8,048 nt of DNA from CF-96 sp028287605. Lineage in GTDB: Bacteria; Chloroflexota; Dormibacteria; Aeolococcales; Aeolococcaceae. Numbering within the stretch: the first letter of the stretch is position 1; each line of letters starts with the position of its first letter. This document shows, piece after piece, positions 1 through 6,459 of the stretch. The notes beneath the pieces are model-generated. The model ran no database searches. It was given only the letters and a program-made list of their open reading frames with translations, and was not told the origin of the DNA. The stretch is taken from the NCBI GenBank assembly GCA_034666465.1, contig JAXDLT010000265.1, forward strand, positions 1 to 8,048. The letters are read 5' to 3'. A program made the position numbers and the translations under genes.

Positions 1-516
1 ATGGACGGGACTCCTTCCCCCACGCCGCAGCACATCGAGTGCAACCTCGACACGCCGCCACAAACGCGGCCGGAGCAGGACGTCGAGCTCCTCGGTTCGA
101 ACAAAACGATATTCGCTGAGCTCGTCGTCACGTACTGCGAGGCGGTCACGCACCGTGTCTGACAACCGACCGCCATCGAAGACGAAGGCCAACTGGTCGT
201 CCCACGGATCATGGGGCGGCACCCAGTCCACGCAGAGAAGGGCGCACCCGGGTACCTGGAGGCCGAGTTCCTCGACCAGCTCTCGTCGCACGCCGGCCAG
301 CGGTGACTCGTTGGCCTCGACCATGCCGCCAGGCAGGTCCCATCCCGGCTTGTAGGTCGGATTGACGATGAGAACGCGCCCTTCCTGGTCGCGAACCAGC
401 AGGCCCACGGCGACGCGCTTCCGTGCCTGCTTGGCGTTGCCTTCGGCTAGATGCGCCCGCCAAGCCTCCGGGTCACGCTCGTAGAGGGGGGCGTTCGTGC
501 CCTCGTCACGCTCCAT
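1..516 (-). CDS. Nudix hydrolase, 3' end cut by window edge
   Basis: Hydrolase of nucleoside diphosphate-linked compounds, probably cytosolic and metal dependent; the substrate cannot be read from the sequence. The 172 visible residues contain a perfect Nudix box (GX5EX7REUXEEXGU) at residues 64-86: Gly64, Glu70, then RELVEELGL at 78-86, whose glutamates bind the catalytic Mg2+. It is preceded by the usual strand and turn, GWDLPGG at 58-64. Residues 1-33 form a charged N-terminal extension before the first core strand (VAVGLLVRD). The ATG at 516 is chosen because GGAGGA (525-530 on the opposite strand) lies 8 nt upstream. No stop is reached, so the last residues lie beyond position 1; most members of the family are 150-180 residues, so little is missing. 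It is divergent from the SET gene. Family assignment is certain; the substrate is unknown. Confidence 0.93.
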   Translation of the reverse strand, partial: MERDEGTNAPLYERDPEAWRAHLAEGNAKQARKRVAVGLLVRDQEGRVLIVNPTYKPGWDLPGGMVEANESPLAGVRRELVEELGLQVPGCALLCVDWVPPHDPWDDQLAFVFDGGRLSDTVRDRLAVRDDELSEYRFVRTEELDVLLRPRLWRRVEVALDVLRRGGRSPVH

Positions 517-704
517 GCTGCGATTCCTCCAGGAACTCGCCGATCTCTGGGATGGGCCGGTGCGGCTCCAGCAACAGCCGGACCTCTCGTGGTTCCTGAC
601 GTATGGGTGCTCGGTGTCGCTCAACCTTCCGGTCGGCCGATGGGTGGAGCGAACCGTCAGTTCGAGCGGCTTAGGGGGGGCCTCGGGCGTCGGACGGACG
701 CCTG

Positions 705-710
705 TATCAT
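705..710 (+). promoter_or_regulatory. Candidate -10 box for a leaderless SET-domain mRNA
   Basis: TATCAT fits the actinobacterial -10 pattern TANNNT and ends 8 nt before the ATG at 719. A transcript started from it would begin at or next to the start codon. There is no Shine-Dalgarno sequence in front of that ATG, which fits leaderless translation. No clear -35 box is visible about 17 nt further upstream. This is inference from spacing only. Confidence 0.4.
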
Positions 711-718
711 CAGCCGCC

Positions 719-1120
719 ATGTGCCAGCCAGCCGACCGTCTCGCTGGTGCGCCGCGCCACCGGGCGTACGTCGCCCCGTCGACGCTTCACGGGCGTGGGG
801 TGTTCGCAGCCGTGCCCATCGCCGCCGGTGACGTCGTCGAGGAATGCCCGGTGCTGCGCTTCCCCGCCGCGCAGCGCGAGCTCGTCGGCGCAACCCTCAT
901 CGACGAGTACTACTTCGAATGGGACGGGGACGGTGCCATCGCTCTGGGCCTGGGCAGCCTGTACAACCACTCGGATGCGCCCGTCGCCGAGTACATCAAG
1001 GACACCGTCAACGACGTCCTCGTCGTCCGCGCGCTCAGCGATATCGCCGCGGGGGAGGAGATCACGTTCTCGTATTCCGGTGCCGCGCACCCCGAGGTGG
1101 GTCTGGACAGCGGCACCTGA
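719..1120 (+). CDS. SET domain protein (putative protein-lysine methyltransferase)
   Basis: Compact 133-residue protein that is almost entirely a SET domain, the S-adenosylmethionine-dependent lysine methyltransferase fold. Visible landmarks in order are the first SET strand with HGRGVFA at 24-30, the LGLGSLYNHS segment with the catalytic-core NHS at 83-85, and the C-terminal GEEITFSY at 112-119, whose tyrosine is the usual active-site residue. The canonical NHSxxPN asparagine is replaced: the protein reads NHSDAPVAEY, with Val89 at that place. There is no post-SET cysteine cluster. Bacterial stand-alone SET proteins of this size are common, but their substrates are mostly unknown. The frame is open upstream to about position 497, but a longer start would overlap the Nudix gene and add nothing SET-like, so ATG 719 is preferred. 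The gene is divergent from the Nudix gene and convergent with the cyclase-like gene. Confidence 0.88.
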   Translation: MCQPADRLAGAPRHRAYVAPSTLHGRGVFAAVPIAAGDVVEECPVLRFPAAQRELVGATLIDEYYFEWDGDGAIALGLGSLYNHSDAPVAEYIKDTVNDVLVVRALSDIAAGEEITFSYSGAAHPEVGLDSGT

Positions 1121-1131
1121 CCGGCAGGCTA

Positions 1132-1141
1132 TCTCGCGAGA
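1132..1141. repeat. 10-bp perfect palindrome downstream of the SET gene
   Basis: TCTCGCGAGA is its own reverse complement and begins 12 nt after the SET stop codon. It is too short to be a good terminator by itself. It could be a protein binding site or chance in GC-rich DNA. Confidence 0.3.
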
Positions 1142-1253
1142 GCGGCGAGCAGCTGTTCGCGGGCTGGTTGAGCGATCGACCCCGCGGCCAGGGTGACTGA
1201 GGCTCTCCCGGGTACATGCGACGACGCCGCGGAAAGTCATCGGTGCGGTGTCA

Positions 1254-1272
1254 TGGCACCCCAAGGGTGCCA
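1254..1272. terminator. Hairpin between convergent genes, likely bidirectional terminator
   Basis: The perfect 8-bp stem TGGCACCC / GGGTGCCA encloses a 3-nt loop (CAA). It lies in the 234-bp gap between the SET gene (ends 1120) and the cyclase-like gene (ends 1355), which converge on it. There is no T-tract on either side, as is usual for actinobacterial terminators. The rest of the gap shows no supported gene. Confidence 0.55.
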
Positions 1273-1354
1273 GGAGTCATCCCCGGGGCCATGGCGAGCA
1301 GGCCGCCGGAGAGGCCCTGACGAGCCCGGCCGGGTGAGCTGGGCCCGGGCGACT

Positions 1355-2287
1355 CTATCCCGAGCTGCGAGTACGAGCGCCAGCGCTCCACTCCACCACC
1401 CGCAGCGCGCGCAGCGTGATCCACCGGCTCGGCGTGCCCACCCCGTCCTCCAGGGGGAAGTGCACCTCGCCCTCGTGGACGTTCTCGAGTGGCCATCGAC
1501 CGTCCGGACCGCGCTTCGACTGGACCAGCGACAGCGCCTCATCCACCCGCCCGTCCGCCGGCACCCCCGCCCGGCGCAGGTAGTCCAGCCCCCGGAGCAC
1601 GTCGTAGTGCCAGTACGTCGGGTAGGAGAGCTCCAGCCAGTCCGGATCGATCACCTCGCCGGTGCTGAGGGAGCGGAACATCCGGCGCTCCAGCAGGTAC
1701 TCCTGACCGCGGCGGCGGGCGGCGGTCACGTCGGGACGCGCGCGGGCCGACCGCTCGTACTCGAGGAGTCCCTCCAGCACGCAGATGGTGGAATGGAACG
1801 ACGACCGCGTGCTCTGCGGGGCCTCGCAGTTCCAGCCGCCGTCGGGCAGCTGCTCGGCGAGGAGCCGCTCCACCAGGCGTTCGTCGGCGGCGCCGAAGTA
1901 GGCGCCCGAAGCGAGGACATGGCCGTTGATGCACGGCTCCACCTCGCCCTCGAAGTAGTAGGCGGAGCCGAATTCGGGGCCCCACGTGGTGATGTTGTCA
2001 CGCAGCCGTCCGATCGCCGTGCGGGCCTGGTCGGCGGCGGGGTCCAGGCCGAAGTCGCACAGCAGCGGGAGCACATGGAGGGTCGGGGTCCAGACCCGGG
2101 GCACGAATGGGGCGCCGCCCCAGTTGCCGTCGGCATCCTGCAGGGCGAGGAGCCGGGCGCCCCACCCCTCGGTGGCGACCCGCGCACGCTCGGCGGCGAC
2201 GACGTCCTCGGGCTCGCGCAGAAGGTCGCGCATGACCTGCCAGCGGATGGCGGAGTCGGAGTCGAGGAGCCACTCGATCACGTCCAT
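1355..2287 (-). CDS. Squalene cyclase / prenyltransferase-like toroid protein
   Basis: A 310-residue protein of the alpha/alpha-toroid superfamily that includes squalene-hopene cyclases and protein prenyltransferase beta subunits. At least three repeat motifs of the form L..Q..DG.W are visible: LLALQDADGNWGG (46-58), LAEQLPDGGWNCE (143-155) and LVQSKRGPDGRW (254-265). Other notable residues are Cys154 in WNCE, His165 in SSFHST and the WHYDVLRGLDYL helix at 226-237. The class II cyclase acid motif DXDD is absent; the nearest sequence is DPDW at 214-217. Half the length of true squalene-hopene cyclases (about 630 residues), it may be a single-toroid enzyme of unknown reaction rather than a hopanoid cyclase. 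The start at ATG 2287 is the only in-frame ATG near the fold's beginning; it has no Shine-Dalgarno sequence but has a -10-like box just upstream. No signal peptide or membrane segment is seen. Fold assignment is good; function is open. Confidence 0.82.
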   Translation of the reverse strand: MDVIEWLLDSDSAIRWQVMRDLLREPEDVVAAERARVATEGWGARLLALQDADGNWGGAPFVPRVWTPTLHVLPLLCDFGLDPAADQARTAIGRLRDNITTWGPEFGSAYYFEGEVEPCINGHVLASGAYFGAADERLVERLLAEQLPDGGWNCEAPQSTRSSFHSTICVLEGLLEYERSARARPDVTAARRRGQEYLLERRMFRSLSTGEVIDPDWLELSYPTYWHYDVLRGLDYLRRAGVPADGRVDEALSLVQSKRGPDGRWPLENVHEGEVHFPLEDGVGTPSRWITLRALRVVEWSAGARTRSSG

Positions 2288-2293
2288 GGCGCG

Positions 2294-2299
2294 ACCATA
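2294..2299 (-). promoter_or_regulatory. Candidate -10 box for the toroid protein gene
   Basis: On the minus strand the sequence reads TATGGT, a TANNNT match ending 6 nt before the ATG at 2287. With no Shine-Dalgarno sequence present, this suggests a leaderless or near-leaderless mRNA. No convincing -35 box is seen. Confidence 0.38.
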
Positions 2300-2357
2300 C
2301 AGGACCGGCGAGGGGCACCGGCGCGTCCGGCGAGATCCTGCGTGTGGCGGACGTAAC

Positions 2358-2378
2358 CCGGCATGAGGCTCATGCCGG
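2358..2378. repeat. 21-bp perfect palindrome over the transposase-fragment start
   Basis: The arms CCGGCATGAG (2358-2367) and CTCATGCCGG (2369-2378) are exact inverted copies around a single G at 2368. Flanking AACC and GGTT extend the symmetry with one extra C on the left. Both candidate ATG codons of the following reading frame (2363 and 2372) lie inside the palindrome. It could be an operator at which a Tn3-type transposase or resolvase once controlled expression, or a stem that hides the start in mRNA. Confidence 0.6.
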
Positions 2379-2584
2379 TTGAGTTCCTTACCGATGAGCA
2401 GGTCGCAGCGTACGGCCGATACACCGGGCCACATGCCAGGGCACAGCGGGAGCGTTTCTGCCGAGAAGTGCAGAAAGATGGTGTGATGGACAGAGATGTC
2501 GACGAGGACGAGATGGAAGCCGCTGCCTTTGTGGCGGAGGCACTGGGGATGATGGACAAGGTCGCCGTGGTGCACCTCACTTGA
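2372..2584 (+). pseudogene. Tn3-family transposase N-terminal fragment with unrelated tail
   Basis: The first 30 residues (about 2372-2461), beginning MPVEFLTDEQVAAYGRY and ending near RERFC, match from memory the very start of actinobacterial Tn3-family transposases (DUF4158 region). Full-length members are about 1000 residues. After residue 30 the match stops: the expected LDD/GDHNRLGFA continuation is not found in any of the three plus-strand frames. The remaining 40 residues are an acidic, unrelated tail containing DVDEDEME, ending at a TGA. The whole frame keeps GC-rich third positions, so the junction is a fusion or deletion point rather than simple decay. The ATG at 2372 gives 70 residues; an in-frame ATG at 2363 would add three. 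Only a weak GAGG stands upstream. No Tn3 terminal inverted repeats are visible nearby. It is a relic of transposition, whether or not still translated. Confidence 0.62.
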
Positions 2585-2613
2585 GCCTCGAGTTCCGCTC
2601 GCGGACCTCGTTC

Positions 2614-2793
2614 TTACTCCCGATCGTCCGGCGCAGCACCGTACCGGCCGGTCCTGAGCCGGTAGGTCAAGATGGCGGCGGTCTCGCGGACCAGCGCCAA
2701 GGTGCATTCGGGACAACGGCAGATGGGATCAGGTTGGCCGTTGTCGACCAAATCCTCAATCCAGATGGTGGCGAGAGCTTCGAGTAGCGGCAT
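2614..2793 (-). CDS. Small ComFB-like CxCxxC protein
   Basis: A 59-residue protein. An N-terminal helical stretch (MPLLEALATIWIEDLVD, 1-17) is followed by CRCPEC at 25-30 and then by a helix ending in TYRLRTGRYG (43-52). This order, helix then CxCxxC then a helix with a closing R-Y, resembles ComFB (late competence family, PF10719), whose members read C-x-C-x-x-C and then NRLPPRY. The cysteines could bind zinc. ComFB relatives in cyanobacteria have been reported as cyclic-dinucleotide receptors; whether that holds here is unknown. The start at ATG 2793 is supported by TAGGA 7 nt upstream. Most third codon positions are G or C (about three quarters), consistent with real coding. It lies 40 nt downstream of a 39-codon reading frame and, further up, of the SARP regulator, all on the same strand. 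It is shorter than typical ComFB (about 80-100 residues), so the family assignment is tentative. Confidence 0.62.
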   Translation of the reverse strand: MPLLEALATIWIEDLVDNGQPDPICRCPECTLALVRETAAILTYRLRTGRYGAAPDDRE

Positions 2794-2833
2794 GTCGGTT
2801 TCCTACGGCGACTACGGGGGTGGATCTGGCCAG

Positions 2834-2856
2834 TCAGGACGTTGCGGCTGTCCTGA
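2834..2856. repeat. Inverted repeat at the end of the small reading frame
   Basis: The 7-bp arms TCAGGAC (2834-2840) and GTCCTGA (2850-2856) enclose a 9-nt loop. On the minus strand this hairpin contains the last codons and the stop codon of the 39-residue frame and lies about 40 nt before the ComFB-like start. It could be an attenuator, an RNA processing site or an operator for the downstream gene. Confidence 0.4.
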
Positions 2857-2953
2857 TGATGGCCCGTAGGGACACAGCGCGGTGCGCGTGCAGATCGACT
2901 GCGTCCGTGGATATTCCCTGGATCTCGCTCGCGACGGGCGTCTCGAGCGCCAT
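2834..2953 (-). CDS. Possible 39-residue peptide, strong ribosome binding site
   Basis: A short reading frame of 39 codons plus TGA. The start ATG 2953 is preceded by AAAGGAG with 5 nt between GGAG and ATG, the best Shine-Dalgarno sequence in the window. About four fifths of its third codon positions are G or C, clearly higher than the overlapping frame on the other strand. The peptide begins MALETPVASE and ends AIIRTAATS; it has no cysteine, tryptophan or tyrosine, no signal peptide and no membrane segment, and its second half could form a basic amphipathic helix. I do not recognise the family. It sits 158 nt below the SARP regulator stop and 40 nt above the ComFB-like gene on the same strand. 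It could be a regulatory micropeptide, a leader peptide for the ComFB-like gene or a modified-peptide precursor. Nothing chooses between these. Confidence 0.5.
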   Translation of the reverse strand: MALETPVASEIQGISTDAVDLHAHRAVSLRAIIRTAATS

Positions 2954-3111
2954 ATCGTCTCCTTTGCTCGGATCAATCTGTTCTCCATGGAGGACATCGG
3001 CCTGTCGTCTGAGGTTCAGGCCGAGGCCAGGTCAGCTCACCAATCGATAGCAGCGACGCTACGAGGCGCGACTTAGCTCACTCTTCCCCCCGACTGAGCG
3101 CTGGCTGTCTG

Positions 3112-6100
3112 TCAGGAGAGCCCGGCTCCCGTCGGAGGTGTGAGGTCGATCGCCAGGGCGATCATATCCTCGAGCGCCCCATCGCGGCCGGCCTGCAGCT
3201 CTGCCTCGAAGCGCTCGTTTCCGAGCGCCGCACGGACCGTTCGCATATCGTCGCTGACCAGGTTCGGGTCCATCGCGGCTCCGCCGGCACCGAGCCGCTC
3301 GACGGTGCCGAGCAGCTTGGCGGCTCGACCGGCGTCGCCCGACATGAGCGCCAGTACGGCGAATGCGTGGAATAAGCGGCCGAGTTCCACCTCCGACCCG
3401 GAGCCACGTAAGCGCGTCATCGCCTCACAGGCTGCTGCTGCGGCGCCCGTGAGGTCGCCCAGACGGGCGGTGACCCGCACGAGAGCGACACGAACCACGT
3501 CGCCACCCCAGAAGTCGTCTTCGGACAGTCGCAGCAGCGACTGACGGAACGCGGCTTCAGCCCGGGCATAGCCGCCCTTCGCCTCCCAGGCGAATCCCAG
3601 GTAGGCGAGTGCCCAGCCCTCGCCGACACCGTGCCCGGCCGTACGGCACAGACGCAGTCCCTCCTCGGCGAGCTCGGCCGCGCGGTCCGCGTTGCGCTGC
3701 AGGATGGCCGCGCGAGCCAGGATCGCGAGCTGCCATTCGATGCCGTGGGCGTCGCCGAGCGCGCGGTACCGCTCGAGGCTCTCCTCGGTCAGGGCGACTC
3801 CCGTTTCGACGTCGCCCAGCAGCTGCTTCACCATGCCCGCCAGGCACGTCGCGAGTGCCAGTCCCCATGGGTCGTCGAGCTCCCGGAACTGTCGCAGCGC
3901 CGACATCGTCAGAGTAAGAGCCCGTTGATAGCTGCCCTGACGCCACGTGAAGAGCGCAACCGTCAAGGTCGTGTGCGCCAGCAGGCGGCTCGGGATCTGA
4001 GCGGGGTCCAGGAGGATGGGCTCCAGCCACCTTTGACCCTCCTCGAAGCGCCCGCGTTGCATGAGATACCAACGGAGGGCGTGGGCGAGCCGTACCCCGC
4101 GCTCCCGATCGCGGCGCTGGACCAGCGCCCACTCCAACGCCGATGCAAGGTTGCCATGGTCGCGGGTGAGGCGGTCGAGCCAGCCTGTCTGGATGGCGTT
4201 GGCCGGGAGTCGCTCGCCCGGCATCGTCTCCGTGAGGGCCAGGAAGTACTCGAGATGGTGGTCGCGGGTTGCCTCGACCTCGCCGGCGCCATGAAGCCGC
4301 TCCATCGCGAATTCGCGAACTGTGTCGAGCATGCTGTAGCGCGAGGATCCATCCTCCGGCTCGGCATGCACCAGTGACTGGTCGACGAGCTCCGTGAGCG
4401 CGTCGAGCACACGCTCCGGAGGAAGATCGGTGTCGCACGCGACTCTCTCTGCCCCCTCGAGGGTCCAACCTCCCGAGAAGGTCGCCAGGCGACGAAGAGC
4501 CACTCGTGCCGAGTCGGACAGCAGGTCGTGGCTCCACTCGATCGTCGACCGCAGCGTTCGATGACGGCGAGCAGCGGCGTCGCTGCCGCCAACGAGCAAG
4601 GGCAGGCACGCGTCCAGACGGGCGGCGAGCTGTGACACGGTCACGACTCGCACGCGCGCCGACGCCAGCTCCATCGCCAGCGGGATGCCCTCGAGCCGCC
4701 GGCAGACTTCCGCGACGTGCTGGGCATTGTCGGGCCGCAGCTCAAAGCCCGGCTGAACAGCCCGGCACCGGTCGACAAACAGCTGGACTGCCTCGGACCT
4801 CGCGATCTCGCCGGTGTGGAATGACGCATCAACGCCCGGGACCGAGAGCGGCGGAACCCGCCACAGGACCTCGCCGAAGAGACCGAGGGGCTGACGGCTG
4901 GTGGCGATGATCCGAAGCGTGGAACAGCGCTCGAGGAGCTCAGCGGCCAGTGCCGCGACCCCTGACCGGACGTGCTCGCAGGTGTCCAGCATCAGCAGCG
5001 CGTTCGAGTCCTGAAGGGCCGACGCCAGCACGTCGGTGAGCGGGACTCCGAGCGGCGGCGACAGCTTCATACTCGCGACCAGCGCACCGGCAACGAGGCA
5101 CGGGTCGTGGTGGTGGCCCAGCTGGACCAACCATGCGCTCTCGACGCCATCGAGCGTACGGGCGACCTCGATGGCGAGCCTCGTCTTTCCGACGCCGCCC
5201 GGGCCGAGGAGCGTGACGAGGCGTTCGCGGGCGAGCAACCGAAGCAGCTCGGCGATCTCGGCCTCGCGCCCCACGAACCGGCTGACCGGCGTGGGGAGGA
5301 GCGCCGGGCCGGCACAGAGGTCGGTGGTGTCTGATCCGGTCGGGACGTCGACCCTCACGGCGGGGGCGATCTCTCCAGACAGGACCGCCCGATAGGCCTC
5401 AACGGTTCGCGGGTCCGGCGTCGTGTTCAACTCGCGCTTGTACATCGCGCACAGCCGCTCGTAGTGCGCGATCGCCTGGTGACGTCGGCCCGCCAATCCG
5501 AGCAGCTCGAGGAGTTCACCCTGTGCCTCCTCGTTCAGGGGCTCGATGCCAACGGCGCGCTGGAGGGCCTCGATCGCTCGCTCGAGGCTTCCACATGCAC
5601 GTTCCAGCGCGCCGATGCGGCGCAGCAGGCGTATCAGCGTGGCTCGGGCACGATCCGCGCGCTCGATCGCCCAATCCTCGTAGCGCTCATCGGGAAGCAG
5701 CTCGCCGGTGTGCAATGCGATGGCCCGTCGACAACGCTCGGCGTCGGACGTGCACAGCGCTGTCGCTGACGCATCCTCGAACAGCTCCAGGTCGATCTCC
5801 ACATCTGCTGGTCGCGCCAGAATGATCATCTCGTTGCGAAACTGAAGGAACCGTGGTTGGGCTCTCCGGCCGAGTCCGAGCTCGAGCGCTCGCCGGGCTC
5901 GGTAGAGTGTGTGGTGCAGGTTCTGCGACGCCGACGAGGCGTCGAAGTCCGGCCACAGACGGGCCTGGATCTGCTCCCGATGCATGCTGTGCCGCTCCGC
6001 GAGCGCGAGCAGCTTCACGAGCCGGCTGACCTTGCGGCGCTGCCACTGGCCTTCCTCGACGAGCCTGCCATCGACCCACACCGCGAACGAGCCGAGCAAC

Positions 6101-6198
6101 TGAACTCGCAGCGCAGGCACGCAGGCCACAGCGCTCGCACCGGGGTTCTGTGGCTCCGGTGCGTCCGTCGCGCCGCGCTCGATCTCCACCTCGTGCAC
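3112..6198 (-). CDS. SARP/AfsR-like transcriptional regulator (BTAD, NB-ARC, TPR)
   Basis: Large 1028-residue pathway-type regulator. Domains in order: a short disordered lead (1-28); an OmpR-like winged helix typical of SARPs (about 29-130, starting LRVQLLGSFAVWVDG, with a recognition-helix region near SASQNLHHTLYRARRAL); a BTAD helical domain (about 136-275, DLELFED through PDPRTVEAYRAVL); an NB-ARC/STAND ATPase (about 305-520) with Walker A GPGGVGKT at 332-339, Walker B LLMLD at 401-405 and GIPLAMELASAR at 504-515; a winged-helix segment (about 545-610, TLRSTIEWSHDLL); and a TPR-rich region (about 640-970). Such proteins switch on local genes, often for secondary metabolism, after ATP-dependent signal sensing. 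The start is GTG 6198: no in-frame ATG exists between it and the upstream TGA at 6295-6297, and only a distant GGAG is seen. GTG 6189 is an alternative. It is divergent from the MHS transporter; possible minus-strand followers are the 39-residue frame and the ComFB-like gene. Confidence 0.93.
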   Translation of the reverse strand: MHEVEIERGATDAPEPQNPGASAVACVPALRVQLLGSFAVWVDGRLVEEGQWQRRKVSRLVKLLALAERHSMHREQIQARLWPDFDASSASQNLHHTLYRARRALELGLGRRAQPRFLQFRNEMIILARPADVEIDLELFEDASATALCTSDAERCRRAIALHTGELLPDERYEDWAIERADRARATLIRLLRRIGALERACGSLERAIEALQRAVGIEPLNEEAQGELLELLGLAGRRHQAIAHYERLCAMYKRELNTTPDPRTVEAYRAVLSGEIAPAVRVDVPTGSDTTDLCAGPALLPTPVSRFVGREAEIAELLRLLARERLVTLLGPGGVGKTRLAIEVARTLDGVESAWLVQLGHHHDPCLVAGALVASMKLSPPLGVPLTDVLASALQDSNALLMLDTCEHVRSGVAALAAELLERCSTLRIIATSRQPLGLFGEVLWRVPPLSVPGVDASFHTGEIARSEAVQLFVDRCRAVQPGFELRPDNAQHVAEVCRRLEGIPLAMELASARVRVVTVSQLAARLDACLPLLVGGSDAAARRHRTLRSTIEWSHDLLSDSARVALRRLATFSGGWTLEGAERVACDTDLPPERVLDALTELVDQSLVHAEPEDGSSRYSMLDTVREFAMERLHGAGEVEATRDHHLEYFLALTETMPGERLPANAIQTGWLDRLTRDHGNLASALEWALVQRRDRERGVRLAHALRWYLMQRGRFEEGQRWLEPILLDPAQIPSRLLAHTTLTVALFTWRQGSYQRALTLTMSALRQFRELDDPWGLALATCLAGMVKQLLGDVETGVALTEESLERYRALGDAHGIEWQLAILARAAILQRNADRAAELAEEGLRLCRTAGHGVGEGWALAYLGFAWEAKGGYARAEAAFRQSLLRLSEDDFWGGDVVRVALVRVTARLGDLTGAAAAACEAMTRLRGSGSEVELGRLFHAFAVLALMSGDAGRAAKLLGTVERLGAGGAAMDPNLVSDDMRTVRAALGNERFEAELQAGRDGALEDMIALAIDLTPPTGAGLS

Positions 6199-6256
6199 CG
6201 GCTCGCGCCAAGTCTCCGCCTCGGCGGCGTTGAGAGCCCCGAACGCCCTTTCGCAT

Positions 6257-6262
6257 ATTGTA
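6257..6262 (-). promoter_or_regulatory. Candidate -10 box of the SARP regulator promoter
   Basis: The minus strand reads TACAAT, one base from the TATAAT consensus. A start about 7 nt downstream would leave a leader of roughly 50 nt before the GTG at 6198. The -35 region at the right spacing (TGGCGT) is weak, which would fit a promoter needing an activator. Confidence 0.45.
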
Positions 6263-6459
6263 CGGCGCTGATCACTGCCACGCCAGCCATGGCGTCAGGC
6301 GCACTCGGAGGGTCGACTCAGATCACCGGTCACGGAGCGCGCGTCGGGCAGATCGGACGCTTCGCACGCACGCCGATTGAGGATTCCACAACGTTCCCCG
6401 CTGCCCTTTTGTACGTTCGCGAAATCGAGAGCGGCCGCGTGTAGTGTCCCGCGGGGAAG

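Noticed and set aside
517..718. Protein-like frames on both strands between the Nudix and SET genes (a minus frame ending inside the Nudix start, and an in-frame upstream extension of the SET gene)
   Set aside because: The minus frame has no ATG or GTG start after its upstream stop; the plus extension overlaps the Nudix start and adds no SET sequence. They look like shadows of each other.
1193..2356. Plus-strand open frame of 387 codons opposite the toroid protein
   Set aside because: Long frames antisense to high-GC genes arise from codon bias; no motif or start signal was seen and the minus strand has clear toroid repeats.
2882..3076. Plus-strand frame of 64 codons opposite the small minus-strand frame
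   Set aside because: GTG start without Shine-Dalgarno sequence and lower G/C at third positions than the minus-strand 39-codon frame; the minus reading is preferred, though not proven.
3070..3111. Weak inverted repeat GCTCA/TGAGC below the SARP stop
   Set aside because: Five base pairs with a 14-nt loop and no T-tract; not a convincing terminator.
3631..4377. Plus-strand open frame of 248 codons inside the SARP gene
   Set aside because: Antisense shadow of the TPR region; no recognisable domain or ribosome binding site.
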